Positions 1-11,330 of a stretch of DNA of 64,000 nt are shown one piece after another. The notes under the pieces are model-generated. The model saw nothing but the letters and a program-made list of their open reading frames with translations, had not been told where the DNA came from and made no database searches. Origin of the DNA: Dicyema japonicum (Eukaryota; Dicyemida; Rhombozoa; Dicyemidae); NCBI GenBank assembly GCA_011109175.1, contig RDEW01000058.1, positions 130,033-194,032 on the forward strand, written 5' to 3'. The translations under genes and the position numbers were made by a program. How positions within the stretch are numbered: position 1 is the stretch's first letter; every line of letters begins with the position of its first letter.

Positions 1-390
1 CTTTAAGGCTAACGTAAAGTGTGTTGAGCCTCTTGAACTATCTAAGAACCAACCACTGACACCAATTTTTATGTGAACAAACCTATTTAATAAATGATTA
101 TCGAATTAATTAATTTTTAAAGAGGTCTTACTTTTCAACAGAATTGAAGAACCTCGTGGTCCTTGAGTTACATTCCCTTACGATAGTTGCTCTACCCCAG
201 GAGACTCGAATATTTTTCCAGATCTACCTCTCTGTTCTTCTGAACTTTCACTCCTAACCTCGTATGGTTGTTGGGCCCGTCAGTATTAAATGTAGTCAAG
301 GTTGACAGTCGTGTGAACCAGCCAGATTGAGACAAAGATGTCCCAAATTTAAGGACTAAAGGATCCCTAATCACTGTGATCTTTATTTGA
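1..390. repeat. Diverged third copy of a sequence inside the large duplication
   Basis: The first 390 bases resemble 1890-2190 and 15400-15690, with shared blocks around 'actgacaccaatttt' and 'ttttcaacagaattgaag'. It is much more diverged than those two copies are from each other, so it is an older duplicate or another member of a dispersed repeat. The minus strand of all three keeps a short peptide run (SSEQQRGRSGK-like), so it may derive from a coding exon. No product recognised. Confidence 0.6.
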
Positions 391-799
391 TTTAAAGATG
401 GGAATACTGAATAACTGCTATGCTTGTGGCGTACTCTTTTACGGACTCTTTACTATCCATTATACTTGTTTTTCTATACAAATTTCTTCCTTACACGATT
501 CATTAGTCCATCGGTCCTCTGCTGTTTTTATTCCCCTTAGCTTGGGCATGATCCTTATCCAGACAGAGAGGACGAATAGTTCTCTGCCTTCCACGAAGTC
601 TTTACTTCCATTTTGGATGAAAAGACCTCCATAATTAGGCTGCAGGGTGTTATCCCATCAATAAGCCCAAAGTTGCCAGGGAGATTATATCACTTTGCAT
701 GGGAGTCTGTTATTTATCTTTGCCAGTGGATGCATATGATTTTTTTCAGTTGACGTTTATGATATCCGTCAAATCTCTATAGATATACTCTCAGCATCC
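391..799. other. No gene seen
   Basis: Only a 78-codon plus-strand ORF at 398-634 lies here. It has no recognisable motif and no copy elsewhere in the window. Confidence 0.5.
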
Positions 800-1095
800 C
801 CCAGTATTATTTATTAACCCCAGGCTTACAATCTACAATTAATGTCCGGAGAACGTCTGTTTGTGCCGATCAGGAGTGATGTATACCCTTTTCATAAGAC
901 ACGTTGTGGCTGTGCATTGTTGAGAGTTGCACTGGATGCACAGGGTAGCAAATCCCTTTCCATTTTGTCGGATAAGGTCTTCAAGTGATGAAGGTATTAG
1001 TTTTTCTAGTTTCCCGAAATTACTTATAGTAGTGGCTGTTAAGGCCTGAATGTCCCGGATTCTTTGTCTGTTTGTCCAGGACAGATTCCCCATGT
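800..1095 (-). mobile_element. LINE 3' end fragment
   Basis: On the minus strand an 84-codon ORF (1093-839) with a run of cysteines (CIQC...C) is followed at about 835-805 by 'CCTGGGGTTAATAAAT'. That tail recurs at the 3' end of the J-type LINE copies at 25942 and 13614 and at 43797. The ORF itself matches nothing I can name. I read it as the 3' end of an insertion truncated at its 5' side. Confidence 0.4.
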
Positions 1096-1300
1096 CGTAC
1101 AGGCATAGCTGAAGTTAAGTTATATCAGTATTTTCAATGTTAAATTAGTATCCGTGCAATGTGTTTGATGCATTTAAGATCCCAAAAGCGTATGAAGTTA
1201 TATTTAGCTTAGATATAAACCTGAAATGTATTATATTAATATGGACAGATTGGGCAAATTGTAGTTGTTTGATATTAATGTGATTAGGACATTGAACGTA

Positions 1301-1540
1301 TCAGCATATCGTACGGGTAATTATTATTGTCAAATCAGAGTGTAGTCCATTAAGAGACTCACAAAATGTGTATGGATTCTGCAGATAGTTAATTAATGAT
1401 AACATGATTAGGAAATAAATGGATTTTTTTAAAGATAATATTTTATCATTATTGAGCACTCTCGCCCTATGGCGTAGCATGTCCTTGCCCCTGTCATAGG
1501 CAAACTCACGTATTCCATCTAGATAGCCGTGGTGATCCAC
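1301..1540 (-). other. Unidentified 79-codon ORF in copy A, broken in copy B
   Basis: A minus-strand ORF reading DGIREFAYDRGKDMLRHRAR near its N-terminus. In copy B the same stretch (about 15037-14817) loses the frame through small indels. The charged N-terminal half followed by a hydrophobic half could be a small membrane protein or an exon of a larger gene. I do not recognise it and it may be chance. Confidence 0.2.
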
Positions 1541-2365
1541 GTTTATTAATTAAATATTTTAACTTAACATTATTATTTATTCAAATTATTTCTATTTAAT
1601 TCATTTATTCATTTTTTATAATTCACTTCCTCATTGCTCTTAATATTAATCAAACCTTTCAAATCTCTATTCCAAGAACACTGTTAAACCGAAAAACAAA
1701 CTGCGACCCTGACAAATTTAATCAGGCACTCAGCTCGTTGGGATCTGGATGATCACGTTGGATCGGGCTCCCTCCGTTATTCCTTCGAATTAGGATCTCC
1801 AAGGGTGTCTGCATCATGTTCTTTATGGGATCATACTCTAGAAAAACAGCACTATCAAAGCTGACGTGATAAGTTTTTTTTTGCACTGTTGAAGAATTAA
1901 TTACTGACACCAATTTTGATGTGATCCAAACTGTTTAAGGGAATAATTATCAAATGAATAAGTTTAATTTCAAAAGGTTTTACTTTTCAACGGAATTGAA
2001 GGACCTTCTGGTCCTGAACGATTTGCATTCACATACGAGAGTTTTTCTACCACTAGGAGACTCACATACTTTTCCTGATCTCCCTCTCTGTTGTTCTGAA
2101 CTTTCACTTTGACCTGGTGGTGTCCATATATGATTTCTTATCAGATCGCAGCCATATTTTCCTGTAAAGTAAACCTTATAAGAGTTTGTAGCTACCATCT
2201 GAAGAATCTCGTCTTAAAGAGGCTTGAGACTCTCATGGAAATATTCGCTGCTTTCTAAACTGCAAATTTTTCCCTTTCTTGTATAAACACAAAAATTTGT
2301 CAAGTCCTTGATCTATCCGTACAGAAAAACCTAAAAAACAATTGCATTAACCAGTCTGCATTTGG

Positions 2366-2650
2366 TCCTTAAGCTGCCTTGTACTCGGAGAAGAAAATCC
2401 CTACTGCTCAGTCAGCACAGGCTGGGGCCCTTGCTTCGGAAGAGATCACGGTGGTGTCCTTGGTTCACGGTTTTGCAGGACAAACGGAAAAGTGGTTTAA
2501 TTCTCGGAAAGACGAAAGAACGGAGACTGATGAGAAACGGGAACGAAGAAAAAGAAAACTTTGCAGCGTCACAGGTTCAAGAAACCTGGTAAAGTGGAAA
2601 CTGGCAAGCGTGAGAAGTCTCTCGTTGAGAAGGGAACTGATAAGACTTTA
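2366..2650 (+). pseudogene. MPHOSPH10: MPHOSPH10-like (U3 snoRNP MPP10) C-terminal exons, copy A, frameshifted
   Basis: Same sequence as the copy B exons at 15868-16191. The first exon part (AQSAQAGALASEEIT) is open up to a 28-nt GT-AG intron, but the second exon has lost single bases at about 2510 and 2548. The lysine/arginine-rich tail, read in frame in copy B, therefore shifts out of frame here. The rest of an MPP10 protein (normally several hundred residues) is not visible upstream, so the duplicated unit probably carried only the 3' end of the gene. The family assignment rests on the LAPEEI-type motif followed by DKKRERKKKK in copy B, a pattern typical of MPP10 C-termini. Confidence 0.5.
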
Positions 2651-3290
2651 ACTCAGCCTGATGCTGTCGTCTACTGTTTGACTGTTTATATTTAAGATGC
2701 TTTCTTGGCTAAACGTAACGTCTGAGGACATCGGATCTGTCAGCCGTGTGTTCGATTCCGAAAGATTGACTTTTTAGGGATAGTCAATTTTCGTCGAACA
2801 GATCCCATTCGTGAGGTTAAAAGTCCGGTTCCCAAGTGAAGTATCCAGATTTACAGCAACGAGATTCGACTAGTCTTTCCATCAAATCTGACTTAATACA
2901 TGAGTCCCTATAGATTAGTGATTCCCAACCTTTAGGTGCTTGCGGAACCCTTCCAATTCAATTACTACAATTTTCACTTAAAACATAATCGTAATAACCA
3001 AAAACAATTTTAATGTGAACATTAACTTTTTATTATAGTTGTGTAAGTTAGGAGTTATTGTTGACAACTGTATCTCATCTCAGGGAGGATTTGGTAGATG
3101 TATATATTGAAAACCCGACATAATAACGCTGGAAAAGGCCAAATTGAGAATTAGCCAATTTAAGGTTGGCCAATTAGAGGGACTTTACTGTATCTGCTCT
3201 CAAAAAATCAAAAAGGGATTCATTTTATATATCTGATTTGACGTTGATTCTGATGTCAAATAAATAATATGTTCATATTAAATTGATGTT
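2651..3290. other. No gene seen in copy A between the MPP10-like and DDX1 relics
   Basis: AT-rich DNA with no open coding stretch that I can assign. The same interval in copy B is 16192-16790. Confidence 0.5.
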
Positions 3291-3329
3291 AGATTTGCTG
3301 GTGCTACTTAACTTGGAATGGATTTTGTA

Positions 3330-4900
3330 CCCAATCGTCATCATCACTTACGGGGAGGAATTTGGGATTCAAGACGTTGTGGGGTCCTTTATTAATTTAC
3401 ACGCGGGAGTCATCCGATTTACTAAGTACGGTGGATGATCGGGATTTACTCAAAATAGGGAAAGATTTAGGACTGGGATTCAAAATTCCACACAAACTAG
3501 ATCTGTGCTTTTTTCGCCGCCATGACCTTAAAGGTTTTGCTTCTTGTATACTTTAGGGATGTAAACTCTCCACCAACCATGGCAGAGAGCATTTTATAGC
3601 GGTTAATTTGGTTGCTAATTTTAAGACTTTTCCAAGCGCTGTTTTCTTGCAGAGGTTCAAGATAGGTTTATTTTAAAATATTGAACATTGTAGATCGACG
3701 GAAACCTTGAAAGATGTGATTACAAGACACATTCTACCTGGGACGAGGATAATAACCGATGGATGGAGTCCTATAAAATATAGGACACTCAAATACAACA
3801 TTACCCTTGGCTGACATTCAGTAGTTTTACCATTTTTCAGTTTAGCTGTTTATTGTTCACTGGTGGGACCAGCATTGAAACTCAGACTGATCAGATTCAT
3901 CAAAATGAAAGAAGTGGTGCATCTCACGTACCTTTGACTTTACTTGTCCTAGAAGAAAGTTCCCAAGCCATAAAACTGCTCAAAGGAGAGTACGTCGTTA
4001 GAACGATTCAGAGACTCAACATCGACAGGGCTATCATATTTTTCCATACTAAACTGGACTGCGATAATCTTAACAGCCATTTTTAGAAAATTTGCAAATG
4101 TTCCCTGTAACTTGTATTCCAGCTTCCCGAGAAGGCCCTGTTCTCTTCGCTTCCGTTTCACTCCGGCCAAAGCCAGAGAAATGAAAATTTGAGTTCATTC
4201 AAAGTAGGTGTGGCTTATTCCATAATGGCTATGTAAATTCTCATATCAACTGACGTCGCCTGCAGAGGCATTCACATCAGTCAGCTGCCCTTTGGTAGTT
4301 TAGTATCTCACGTTCAGTGATCAATATGACTCTGATGATCCATTAAATTACATCCAACGCATTGGCTGTACTGGAATAGTTGATAGGTTGTCCGTAGTTC
4401 CCTAGTGCTTAGAATGGGCCTTTCTATCTCCTTCGTTTCTAAATACCCCGAAAAGGTAATTTAGTGGATTCTATTATACTTAGGTGTGACATCATTCAAA
4501 CTGCCGTGGTGGACGGGGTACCCCTTGCTATAATACTAACCTCGTCTCGAATGGGGGATGCTGTATTTGGTACAATGAATTTGAGGTTTGAATTTGTTAT
4601 CATTTGACTGACAATGTGACTTTATTTTCAGTTGTTGAGGGAAATTGAAGAAAACTTGAATTTTTCGGTTGAAACTGTCGCTTGTACTCCTAACATGACT
4701 GTCCCCGTTTTTGAATATGACGGAAAATTTGTTATGATCAGAAGAGGAGGCGTGAAAAGACCGTAGTTGGTTTATTATCTGTAGTGACGATTAGCTGCTG
4801 GTGATGTGGTGAACCCCTCGGATTTGCTTAGACTAGAATCGAAAGCTCAAAGGTCGTTTATAATGATCACTGAAAGTGTTTCCTCGTTAAAGTGACTTGA
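3330..4900 (+). pseudogene. DDX1: DDX1-like DEAD-box helicase relic, copy A
   Basis: Two DDX1 parts are recognisable. The SPRY part starts at about 3339 with YGEEFGIQDVVGSFINLHAG. It continues through a 28-nt intron (3431-3458) into GKDLGLGFKIP, then through a 23-nt intron (3534-3556). The helicase C-terminal part (3870-4870) has LLKGEYVVRTIQ, DRAIIFFHTKLDCDNL, STDVACRGIHI, MGLSISFVSKYPEKV, GGCCIWYNEFE and, after a 46-nt intron (4586-4631), LLREIEENLNFSVET and VPVFEYDGK. Further introns fit at 4295-4317, 4387-4412 and 4456-4483. The whole RecA1 domain (motifs I-III, including DEAD) is missing between the parts, and an ISXO2-type relic sits there instead. TGA replaces the expected TGG just after the 4483 splice site. 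DDX1 is an RNA helicase of tRNA-ligase and RNA-processing complexes; this copy cannot encode a working one. Confidence 0.85.
3690..3813 (+). mobile_element. ISXO2-type (IS1595-like) transposase relic inside the DDX1 relic, copy A
   Basis: A stretch reading STETLKDVITRHILPGTRI followed by TDGW and YRTLKY matches the core of ISXO2-like DDE transposases, where ATL..I..H..PGT.I.SD.W..Y is typical. Only this core is visible. It replaces the RecA1 region of DDX1 and is shared with copy B at about 17190-17292, so it was there before the segment duplicated. Confidence 0.6.
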
Positions 4901-5163
4901 TTATTGTTTGTTTTACTCAAAATTTATTCTATTAACTTTAATCGGTTCATCGTGTCTATTTTATGCCACTGAAAATTGGGATTTACAAGTCACCTCCCTG
5001 TTGTCTTGGTCTGCCTTAGCTTTCCCTGTTACATTATGTCCATCTGACTAGTATATGGGAGAGTTTCCCTTTTGGTTGTTATTGTTCTGTTGGATAATGG
5101 CTTCCTTCAATTGAACGAACGGGAAAATAGTAAATTTTCGTTCTGTGTGCGTATCTGTCCGAA
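4646..5163 (+). other. DDX1: Segment present only in copy A (DDX1 3' end)
   Basis: Copy B jumps from 'gttgttgagagaaat' (about 18118) straight to 'aggcta', removing about 520 bases that in copy A hold the last DDX1 exons. Since the segment in A continues the DDX1 homology, it was deleted from B rather than inserted in A. Confidence 0.85.
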
Positions 5164-5394
5164 TAGGCTATTTTTTCTAGCTGTGGTTCTAAAATGGGGG
5201 TAAAAATTGTCTTTTGACATTAATAAATTAGAGACTACGAGAAACCTGTCCCTGAGTTGTAAAAGTCAAAAAATAATTTAAAATAAAGTGCTAATATTTT
5301 GGTTTGAATAAGATTTGAGAGCACGTGGAATTGTCCCATCTTAGAAGATGTGAAAAAACAATAATCTAAATAATGTCAATAAATATCGTGCAAC

Positions 5395-5690
5395 CAGAGA
5401 ACTAACAACAAAGTCATCTTACTCCACTTTCCTGCACCATAACCAAGCTCCAATAGTCCAATCAGATTTTTCCTTCATTAGTCCATACAGGCGTTTTCCA
5501 ACCTTTTGTATGTTTCTGTTGAGACCATCGGGTGTGGTCCTCGGTAGTCCTCGAAATCGAGGAGTGTCAGAGGCGAGAAGTCCTCCATGGCCGCATTAGC
5601 TGGGGTACCTAGGTCCATTTTCAAAAAGTGTCCAAAGTGCCTTTATCTTTCTTCTGTGATTCCAATCGAGGTATCTTCTCGTACTCAGTT
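5395..5690 (-). mobile_element. LINE K 3' fragment, copy A
   Basis: The minus strand reads LFENGPRYPS...NAAMEDFSP and TTPDGLN, the C-terminal end of a LINE pol in which FGHxLRMD, PANxAM and RGRPxTT are typical. Parallel copies lie at 18355-18735 (minus) and 22430-22615 (plus), the latter with the cleanest reading. Plus-strand ORFs over this stretch are antisense shadows. Confidence 0.65.
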
Positions 5691-5900
5691 ATGTTCGATA
5701 TTCTGCAGCACCCTAGAAACGACATTTTTTTCCTCAATTGCGTTCGGTGTAAAAGTTAAATATTTTTAGACGGTCTCTGAGCAAGCCTAGATGCTCGCGT
5801 AGAGAAAGTTTATTTCAAGTTTTTTCTTATAGAAAATTTTTTTTATAAAAAATTATTGACTTAATTAAATTAGTAAATTTGAAATTTAAATTTACGTATA

Positions 5901-7761
5901 ATGCAATGTGGTGAGGATGAATCAAAAGCGTTAAATCAAGCCTTCTATGATGTCCCCATAAGAGTCACATGTGACATTAAATCCTTAGATAGTCGTTGGA
6001 GTGATTTCTTCGATTCTAAACGCATTCACGTTGAGATTCATGCCAATTCCCTTAATTGGAGCACGTGCAAGGTAAAAGATGTTCCATGACAGAGACTTTT
6101 ACTACTCCACGGATCAATCACGAATCTAAGTTTGGATCCGATTCTCAAAACGTGCTGTGGGATCAGCATCACGGACACTCAAAGTTTCATAAACACTATT
6201 TGGTCTTTGTAAGCCAAATTTGACCCACTGAAGCACTCCTTTGTCATTTTTAATTGCCTCGATTGTAGTCGTTTTGTGGCTCTTCTTCACCGAGACCGAC
6301 TCAATTATTTAGACGGGAGATTGCAAAGATGCTGTATTTTTGAAAATTTGTGGTTCAATTTCCCAGTCCTTGACTTACCCGTTCGTTATTATTGCCAATG
6401 TGTACTGGCTGAGCAACCTTAAAGTACTGCTTTGGGAGACTTAGGTTTCCGTCAATGCTCTCGCTAATTTAAGTTATTCCCTTTCGTCTTTCCGGATTTT
6501 ATACCTTCGCTGGGAAACCGGGCTCATGGCGTTCGTCTATGCACGTGTATTTCTGGTGTAAGTAGATTAGGGAGTTTACCTTTCTGTTATTTTTCTGCTG
6601 TATTTTCTGATGATTTTTAAAGAAATGGCGAAAAATGGCATTATGGCTACTCCCTTCCCTACTGTTCTGTCCTTGCCATCCGGGGGGCACGTCAAATTGA
6701 TTGGAACCTTCGCTCAGCAGTCCTTAATTAAGCAGATTTTGGGAGAAGCAGAAAAATATATTCTTGCGATTATGAATTTGATCGAAACTGCCGGTTTGAA
6801 TTTAAATTTTATTTATTTTTTAAATAATTTTTAATATTTTTATTGTTATTTTAAAATTAGGACTGTATGATGTTGTCAGCAGCCTTGGATCGATTGTAGT
6901 CCGCTATGTGTTCCTCCCTATTGAAGAATCTGCCTATGTTTTCTTTGCCAAATCATTAGCACGTGGGAAGTCTTGTTCTCAGCAAGTTTGCATATTCTTT
7001 ATTTAGCATAAAAACCTTGGTGGGGACAAAACTGTGCTGTTTTTAGCTCAGACGCTAAAACTGCTTACTCTCGTTGGAATTACCATCGCTATCTTCGGCC
7101 AGTCCTATTCCCACATTTTGCTGCATATATACGGGGGAGGTCATCTCAGTGCTTCTGTAACGAGTATGGGCTATCTTTGAAGTAAAGACCTACTGAGACT
7201 TTACTCCGTTTATGTCTTATTTCTCGCTGTTAACGGAATCACGGAATCCTTCTTTCTCTCCACGGCTTCTGTATCTGAGATCAAAAGGTTGGCGTGGTGA
7301 TCTACTAGGAACGACATTCGCCTCATAATTTTGTTTTGCCTGCACGTGTTACTCGTTTTCGTTCTTACTCGGTCACTTTCAGCTTCTTCTGCCTTAATAA
7401 TCGCCAACTCGGTGACCATTCTTGTTCGGTTTGCTTTCAGGTGCTCTTGGGTTAATTTCAGTTTCACTTATATTTGTTCCTTCTATGAAAATTCTAGTTT
7501 TTGCAGGAAGGCTGCCCTGAGTTGGTCCTCATTGTGTGCTTTTGGCGTTACATTTTTGGTTTGCAGATTTTCTGAGGTGGTTGTGTCGTATTTTAGCAGA
7601 AATGTATTTATAGGCCGTTCACTTACGAATTGTTCTGGCCTGCTTTGGTTCACCTGTTCATTGGGGGATCAATGCTCTTGGTTTTAGTGCTGACTATTCT
7701 CAACTTCGAGTCGGACGTATTCCGCTACTTTCGCAGGGCTATGAGTGAGAAGAGTGACTGA
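5901..7761 (+). pseudogene. RFT1: RFT1, copy A, inactivated by one nonsense codon and one 1-bp deletion
   Basis: Same gene model as the intact copy at 18855-20723, with the ATG, all ten splice-site pairs and the stop in matching places; introns are again mostly 21-25 nt and the long one is 67 nt (6794-6860). Two lesions separate it from copy B. TGG has become TAG at 6310-6312, about 135 codons into the reading. One base is missing at about 7596, which shifts the last 60 or so codons. The local change TGG-ATA to TTG-AAA at about 6340 also alters a membrane segment. The total exon length differs from B by exactly one base, so decay is recent. Confidence 0.93.
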
Positions 7762-8936
7762 TGTTATCAAATTTTTTTAAATTTCTGATGTTATTTTTTT
7801 GGCACAAATTTAGCGTTAAAATGGAATTTTAAAAAAATTCGAGAAGTAGCTGGTCCCCGACTTAGAAGATATCAGAAAAGTAATAATTTAAAATGAACTG
7901 TCTCATATATGTGGGGTCATATTTAGCCCTATTAGACTGCAGGTTCTCATACCTTATACGACTGTGAACGCCTTCTTCCACTTTATTGTTTAGGAACTTA
8001 CTTACATCCACCTTTAAATGATACAGCTGGGAAAAACGGCAACAAAGTACATCCGCCAAGCGTATTGGTCGATGCCGTCCTTCGTGTTTAATCTCGAATC
8101 CACACTAATCTACTCGATCGAAGGTTTCAATTCTTAGAGAACTGAAAACACTTTCATATTCCACGTTTTAGTTATTTTCGATTCACTTCCACTGTTGCAC
8201 ATAAACTCTGATTTTTTGAAGTATTTGCTATTTAGGATTTTAGGCAATTCAATCTGCTAATTTTGATATAATTTTTCTGAAATGTAAATATTATTACTCA
8301 ACGGGATTCCCAACTTTGACCGTGATTTGGGTTTTCTGGTGTTTTTCCGCATTCTGGATATTATCATGCAAATACTATATTGGGGATTCCTCCACCACTT
8401 TTCGTCTTTATCAATTTTGACAAACGCTTGATTATTTGAGAGTAACTGGACTAATAATATTCCACAGTCTCCACTTATTGAATAATCAACCTAATTGATC
8501 CACCATCACTGCATGTAATAAAGATATCATTAATAATCTTAATAGAATTAATCCCCCCTGTGACATTGCCAGTACTCCCACTCAATATCGTCAATGATTA
8601 TATCTGCAAGCAAATTAACCCTCAGTTTGATTATATAACCATCTACAGGGAGGTGTTACGATTACCTTTATTCCCAACTAACAGAATGCATAGACGAGGG
8701 CAATAAGCCAGACTGGTTACACACGTTATTTTATTCAAATTTTGGTTTATATCTAATGTTTCGTTTTTCTATATAACGGAGAACACTACCGTGACTAAAG
8801 TAATACTTCCGTTTGGGCAATAACTACAGAAAAATCAAAAGTTTCTGGAATAATCTCAATGGATTCCCTTAGTTTACGTATAATCCAAAATTCAAATTTT
8901 AAGGAACAGATCCCAGTTTGATTGGTGGAATACTTT
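7762..8936. other. Copy A tail without an assigned gene
   Basis: 7895-8275 is found only in copy A and contains a 65-codon minus-strand ORF (8059-7862) that I cannot name. 8276-8936 is shared with 21050-21707. No coding gene seen. Confidence 0.5.
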
Positions 8937-9600
8937 ATAATTAAAAAAATAATAAAATTGACTTATTATTTCTGCTTTACATAAATGGACTGGCCAAAGT
9001 CCTGCTCCGCGTTCGAGATGCCAGTTCAGAAGATCCCAAAGCTTTATTTTAGAAAGAGACATGCCATTAGTAGTCTGTGATCATTCTAGGTTATCATGCT
9101 ACTGTACGTACGGGAGTCCGTGTGTGGAAACCTCTGTGTTTGCCTGTTTCAAAGGAATAGTCTAAATGACTCGCAAATATGTATAAGAACTTCCCCTCAC
9201 AGATTTCTGATCCCTCGAGCGTGGCTGCCCAACCAATTTGATTCATCCTGCTTTTTCTCCACTATGGAATTTCAGTCTCCCGCTATATATAGAATGTAAG
9301 AGTTTACAAGGAGGAGTAAGACTATGATAAGGAAGGTAGAAATTGTCAAGTTTTTCAGTGTTAGTGGATACTCTCACTGTGGTCTGTGCATATGCATTGA
9401 TAATCAATAGTAGTATTACGGTGAATTCCTAGGCGAAGTTAAAGGATGGCAATTTTTTCGTTGATAGTTCATGCTCATTGAGCCACCACAGCAGCATTTA
9501 ACGTATAGCAAACCCCATCCAAAATAAAGTAGTCGATGAATACCCGTTCATTGTTTCATCCAGACCTTTGTGGACTTTAATCTTTGGAATGATTTAATAA
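8937..9600. other. No gene seen
   Basis: Start of the spacer between the duplicated segments. A 67-codon ORF at 9096-9299 has no recognisable motif. Confidence 0.45.
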
Positions 9601-9960
9601 TAATAACTTCAGAGCGCATTTCTTGCCTGGAAAAAGCTGCAGCTAATATGATTCTTCGTAATCCTAGATTATCGGAAAACCAAGCCGGTCTAACGTAAGC
9701 ATTAGACACCCACAATCAAACGTACTTATGAAAACTAAAAAATGTAGAAGATATAATTAAAACGTTGATAACTTGTTGACAATGAGGGTAAAGAAAAAGT
9801 TTCTCGTTAAAAATTATCCACTTAATCAAGCTCCAATTTTATCAAGATTTTAGTCTGTATAGCTTAGTCGTGGAATTTTGCAAGGGGTTTTATCATCTCC
9901 ACAACTTTTTGCTGTGGCGAAGGACCCATCATCAGGGTCCTTAATTCTACTTTCTTAAAA
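9600..9960 (+). mobile_element. Reverse-transcriptase fragment
   Basis: Around 9870 the plus strand reads RGILQG followed by SSPQLFAV, the motif around RT block 4 (RGxxQGxxxSPxLF). It is closest in form to the R2-like element at 35497-38981. Upstream, SCLEKAAANMILRNPRLSENQ could belong to the same insertion. The frame is broken by stops within a few codons on either side. Confidence 0.4.
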
Positions 9961-10470
9961 CTTTAGATCGTATCAAGTGGATACTAATATGTTGATATTT
10001 CAACTAACTATTTGTCTTTTTTATTGATGACCTTTAAATATTCAAAAAAGAGGATATTGTAATTTAATGTAAAATATATAGATAAATTTCTAAGGGATAT
10101 CAAAGTGAGATAACTCTGAATGACTAAAACAAAGGTAATTCAACAATCAGTTTATGCAAGGAAATTTGAGTATGAATAAAAGCAACTGAGGATCAGTTAT
10201 TTGTTCTCCCAATTAAGACTTGACGTAGTTAAAAATGATTTTCGCCGTTTTCGAACAATTCATTAATGCAATTTAAAAAACAAGATTAAACTGAATTGAG
10301 GATACCTTTATTATTTAGAGACTTGTGAATATAGAGGATTCAGAAAAACGACAACTATATAAAAACTCGTGACTAAATTATAACTCATCACTAATTCAAT
10401 AAATAATTAATCCATTTAATCTCTAAAAAACCAAATGTTAACTAATTAAAAAATTAAGTTATTCTATTAT
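9961..10470. other. No gene seen
   Basis: Very AT-rich DNA without an open frame of note. Confidence 0.5.
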
Positions 10471-10474
10471 AGGA

Positions 10475-11063
10475 TAAAAGCTATTTAAAGGAAATTTGCA
10501 GTTATTCTTCCCGCGTGCCAATTTCAAAGTATCCATTAATTCTCCAATATTTTCCCCATCAATTTTTAATAAGCCAATATTTTTTTCCCTTCGAAACTCC
10601 ATAACCAACATCAGACATTACATGATTTGTTTATCAGTAAAACAATGTTTTATGTAGTATATTCTTTAAACGTTTCACTTATAATTACCTCGATGATAAT
10701 AAAAAAAGCTATTCAGGGATGAATAAAATTCAACAGTAACTGGTCCATACTTAACGAGAACATGCATAAGCATTTTTTCATCACCATCTTTAATTTTTAT
10801 ATACCTAGTCAAATTAATTTTAATATTTGGTTGTCCATTATAGTGGCATTTACCTTCCTACATAATTATTTTCAAAAAACCAATTCCTTTATAGAGTTAT
10901 TTTTTTTCAGAATTAATTCCTCCGTTTTCATTATATAATTATAGACTTTATTTGAAATTCCTCCATCACAACCATGATTAAATGCACAATCAACAATATT
11001 TTGTTCGCTCAAAAATAGAAGAATATTCTGTTTGATTGCCAAATGCTACTCCAACGTAGCCAA
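10475..11063 (-). pseudogene. Cathepsin L-like cysteine peptidase pseudogene, C-terminal two thirds
   Basis: Reading the minus strand from 11060: HLAIKQNILLFLSEQNIVDC, then FNHGCDGGISNKVYNYIM, then YIKIKDGDEKMLMHVLVKYG and PVTVEFYSS. After frame changes it continues with HVMSDVGYGVSKGKKYW and the NSWG-like stretch NRWGKYWRINGYF. This follows a papain-family peptidase from just after the active-site cysteine region to the C-terminus. The histidine before VGYG is present. The asparagine of NSWG is kept only if the frame is shifted. The pro-region and the catalytic CGSCWAFS segment are absent: an integrase-like relic begins at 11073. Frame breaks show it is not functional. These peptidases are normally secreted or lysosomal. 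Confidence 0.8.
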
Positions 11064-11072
11064 CTAAAAACA

Positions 11073-11330
11073 TTAAAAAGTCGTTAATCGCCGCAAATGC
11101 ATAACACGAGCGAACTCTGCAAGCAATACCTTCCAAACAATTAACACAAACTTAACCATTCTCAAATGTTTTCGGGGAGACCCAATGTCCTCAGGTAGGG
11201 CAAATCGAGTGAAGAAACTTTCTAGTACACCTGACACCGAATCTAGGTCCACTGTGAACTTGAAGCCGAGCAAACATACGTGGGACGTTTTCTTTTGCAA
11301 AATATCTATAATAACAGTCAAAGTTACTTC
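11073..11330 (-). mobile_element. Integrase-like relic (LTR-retrotransposon type, tentative)
   Basis: An 82-codon ORF with TVIID, then ESFFTRFALPEDI, resembles the core of Ty3-type integrases, where a V.D.FT segment is followed by F.RFG.P..I.SD. The catalytic acidic residues around the second motif cannot be confirmed. It abuts the truncated cathepsin pseudogene on the same strand. Confidence 0.35.

Larger units (their letters stand above)
1109..8936. repeat. Segmental duplication, copy A (7.8 kb)
   Basis: Direct copy of 14617-21707. The match begins at 'ctgaagttaagtta' and ends at 'ggtggaatacttt', and almost every 20-base stretch can be paired, with scattered substitutions and 1-bp indels. 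Two segments differ. About 4646-5163 is absent from copy B. About 7895-8275 is replaced in B by the unrelated block 20868-21050. Contents in order: unidentified AT-rich DNA, MPHOSPH10-like exons, DDX1 relic, antisense LINE tail, RFT1 pseudogene. Confidence 0.97.

Noticed and set aside
5587-5769. Plus-strand ORF MAALAGVPRSIFK... and its copies at 18547 and 22592 (minus)
   Set aside because: Antisense shadow of the LINE K C-terminal region.
5901-6089. Separate 62-codon gene upstream of RFT1
   Set aside because: Its first 21 codons are RFT1 exon 1 and the rest reads through the first intron into exon 2 in the wrong frame.
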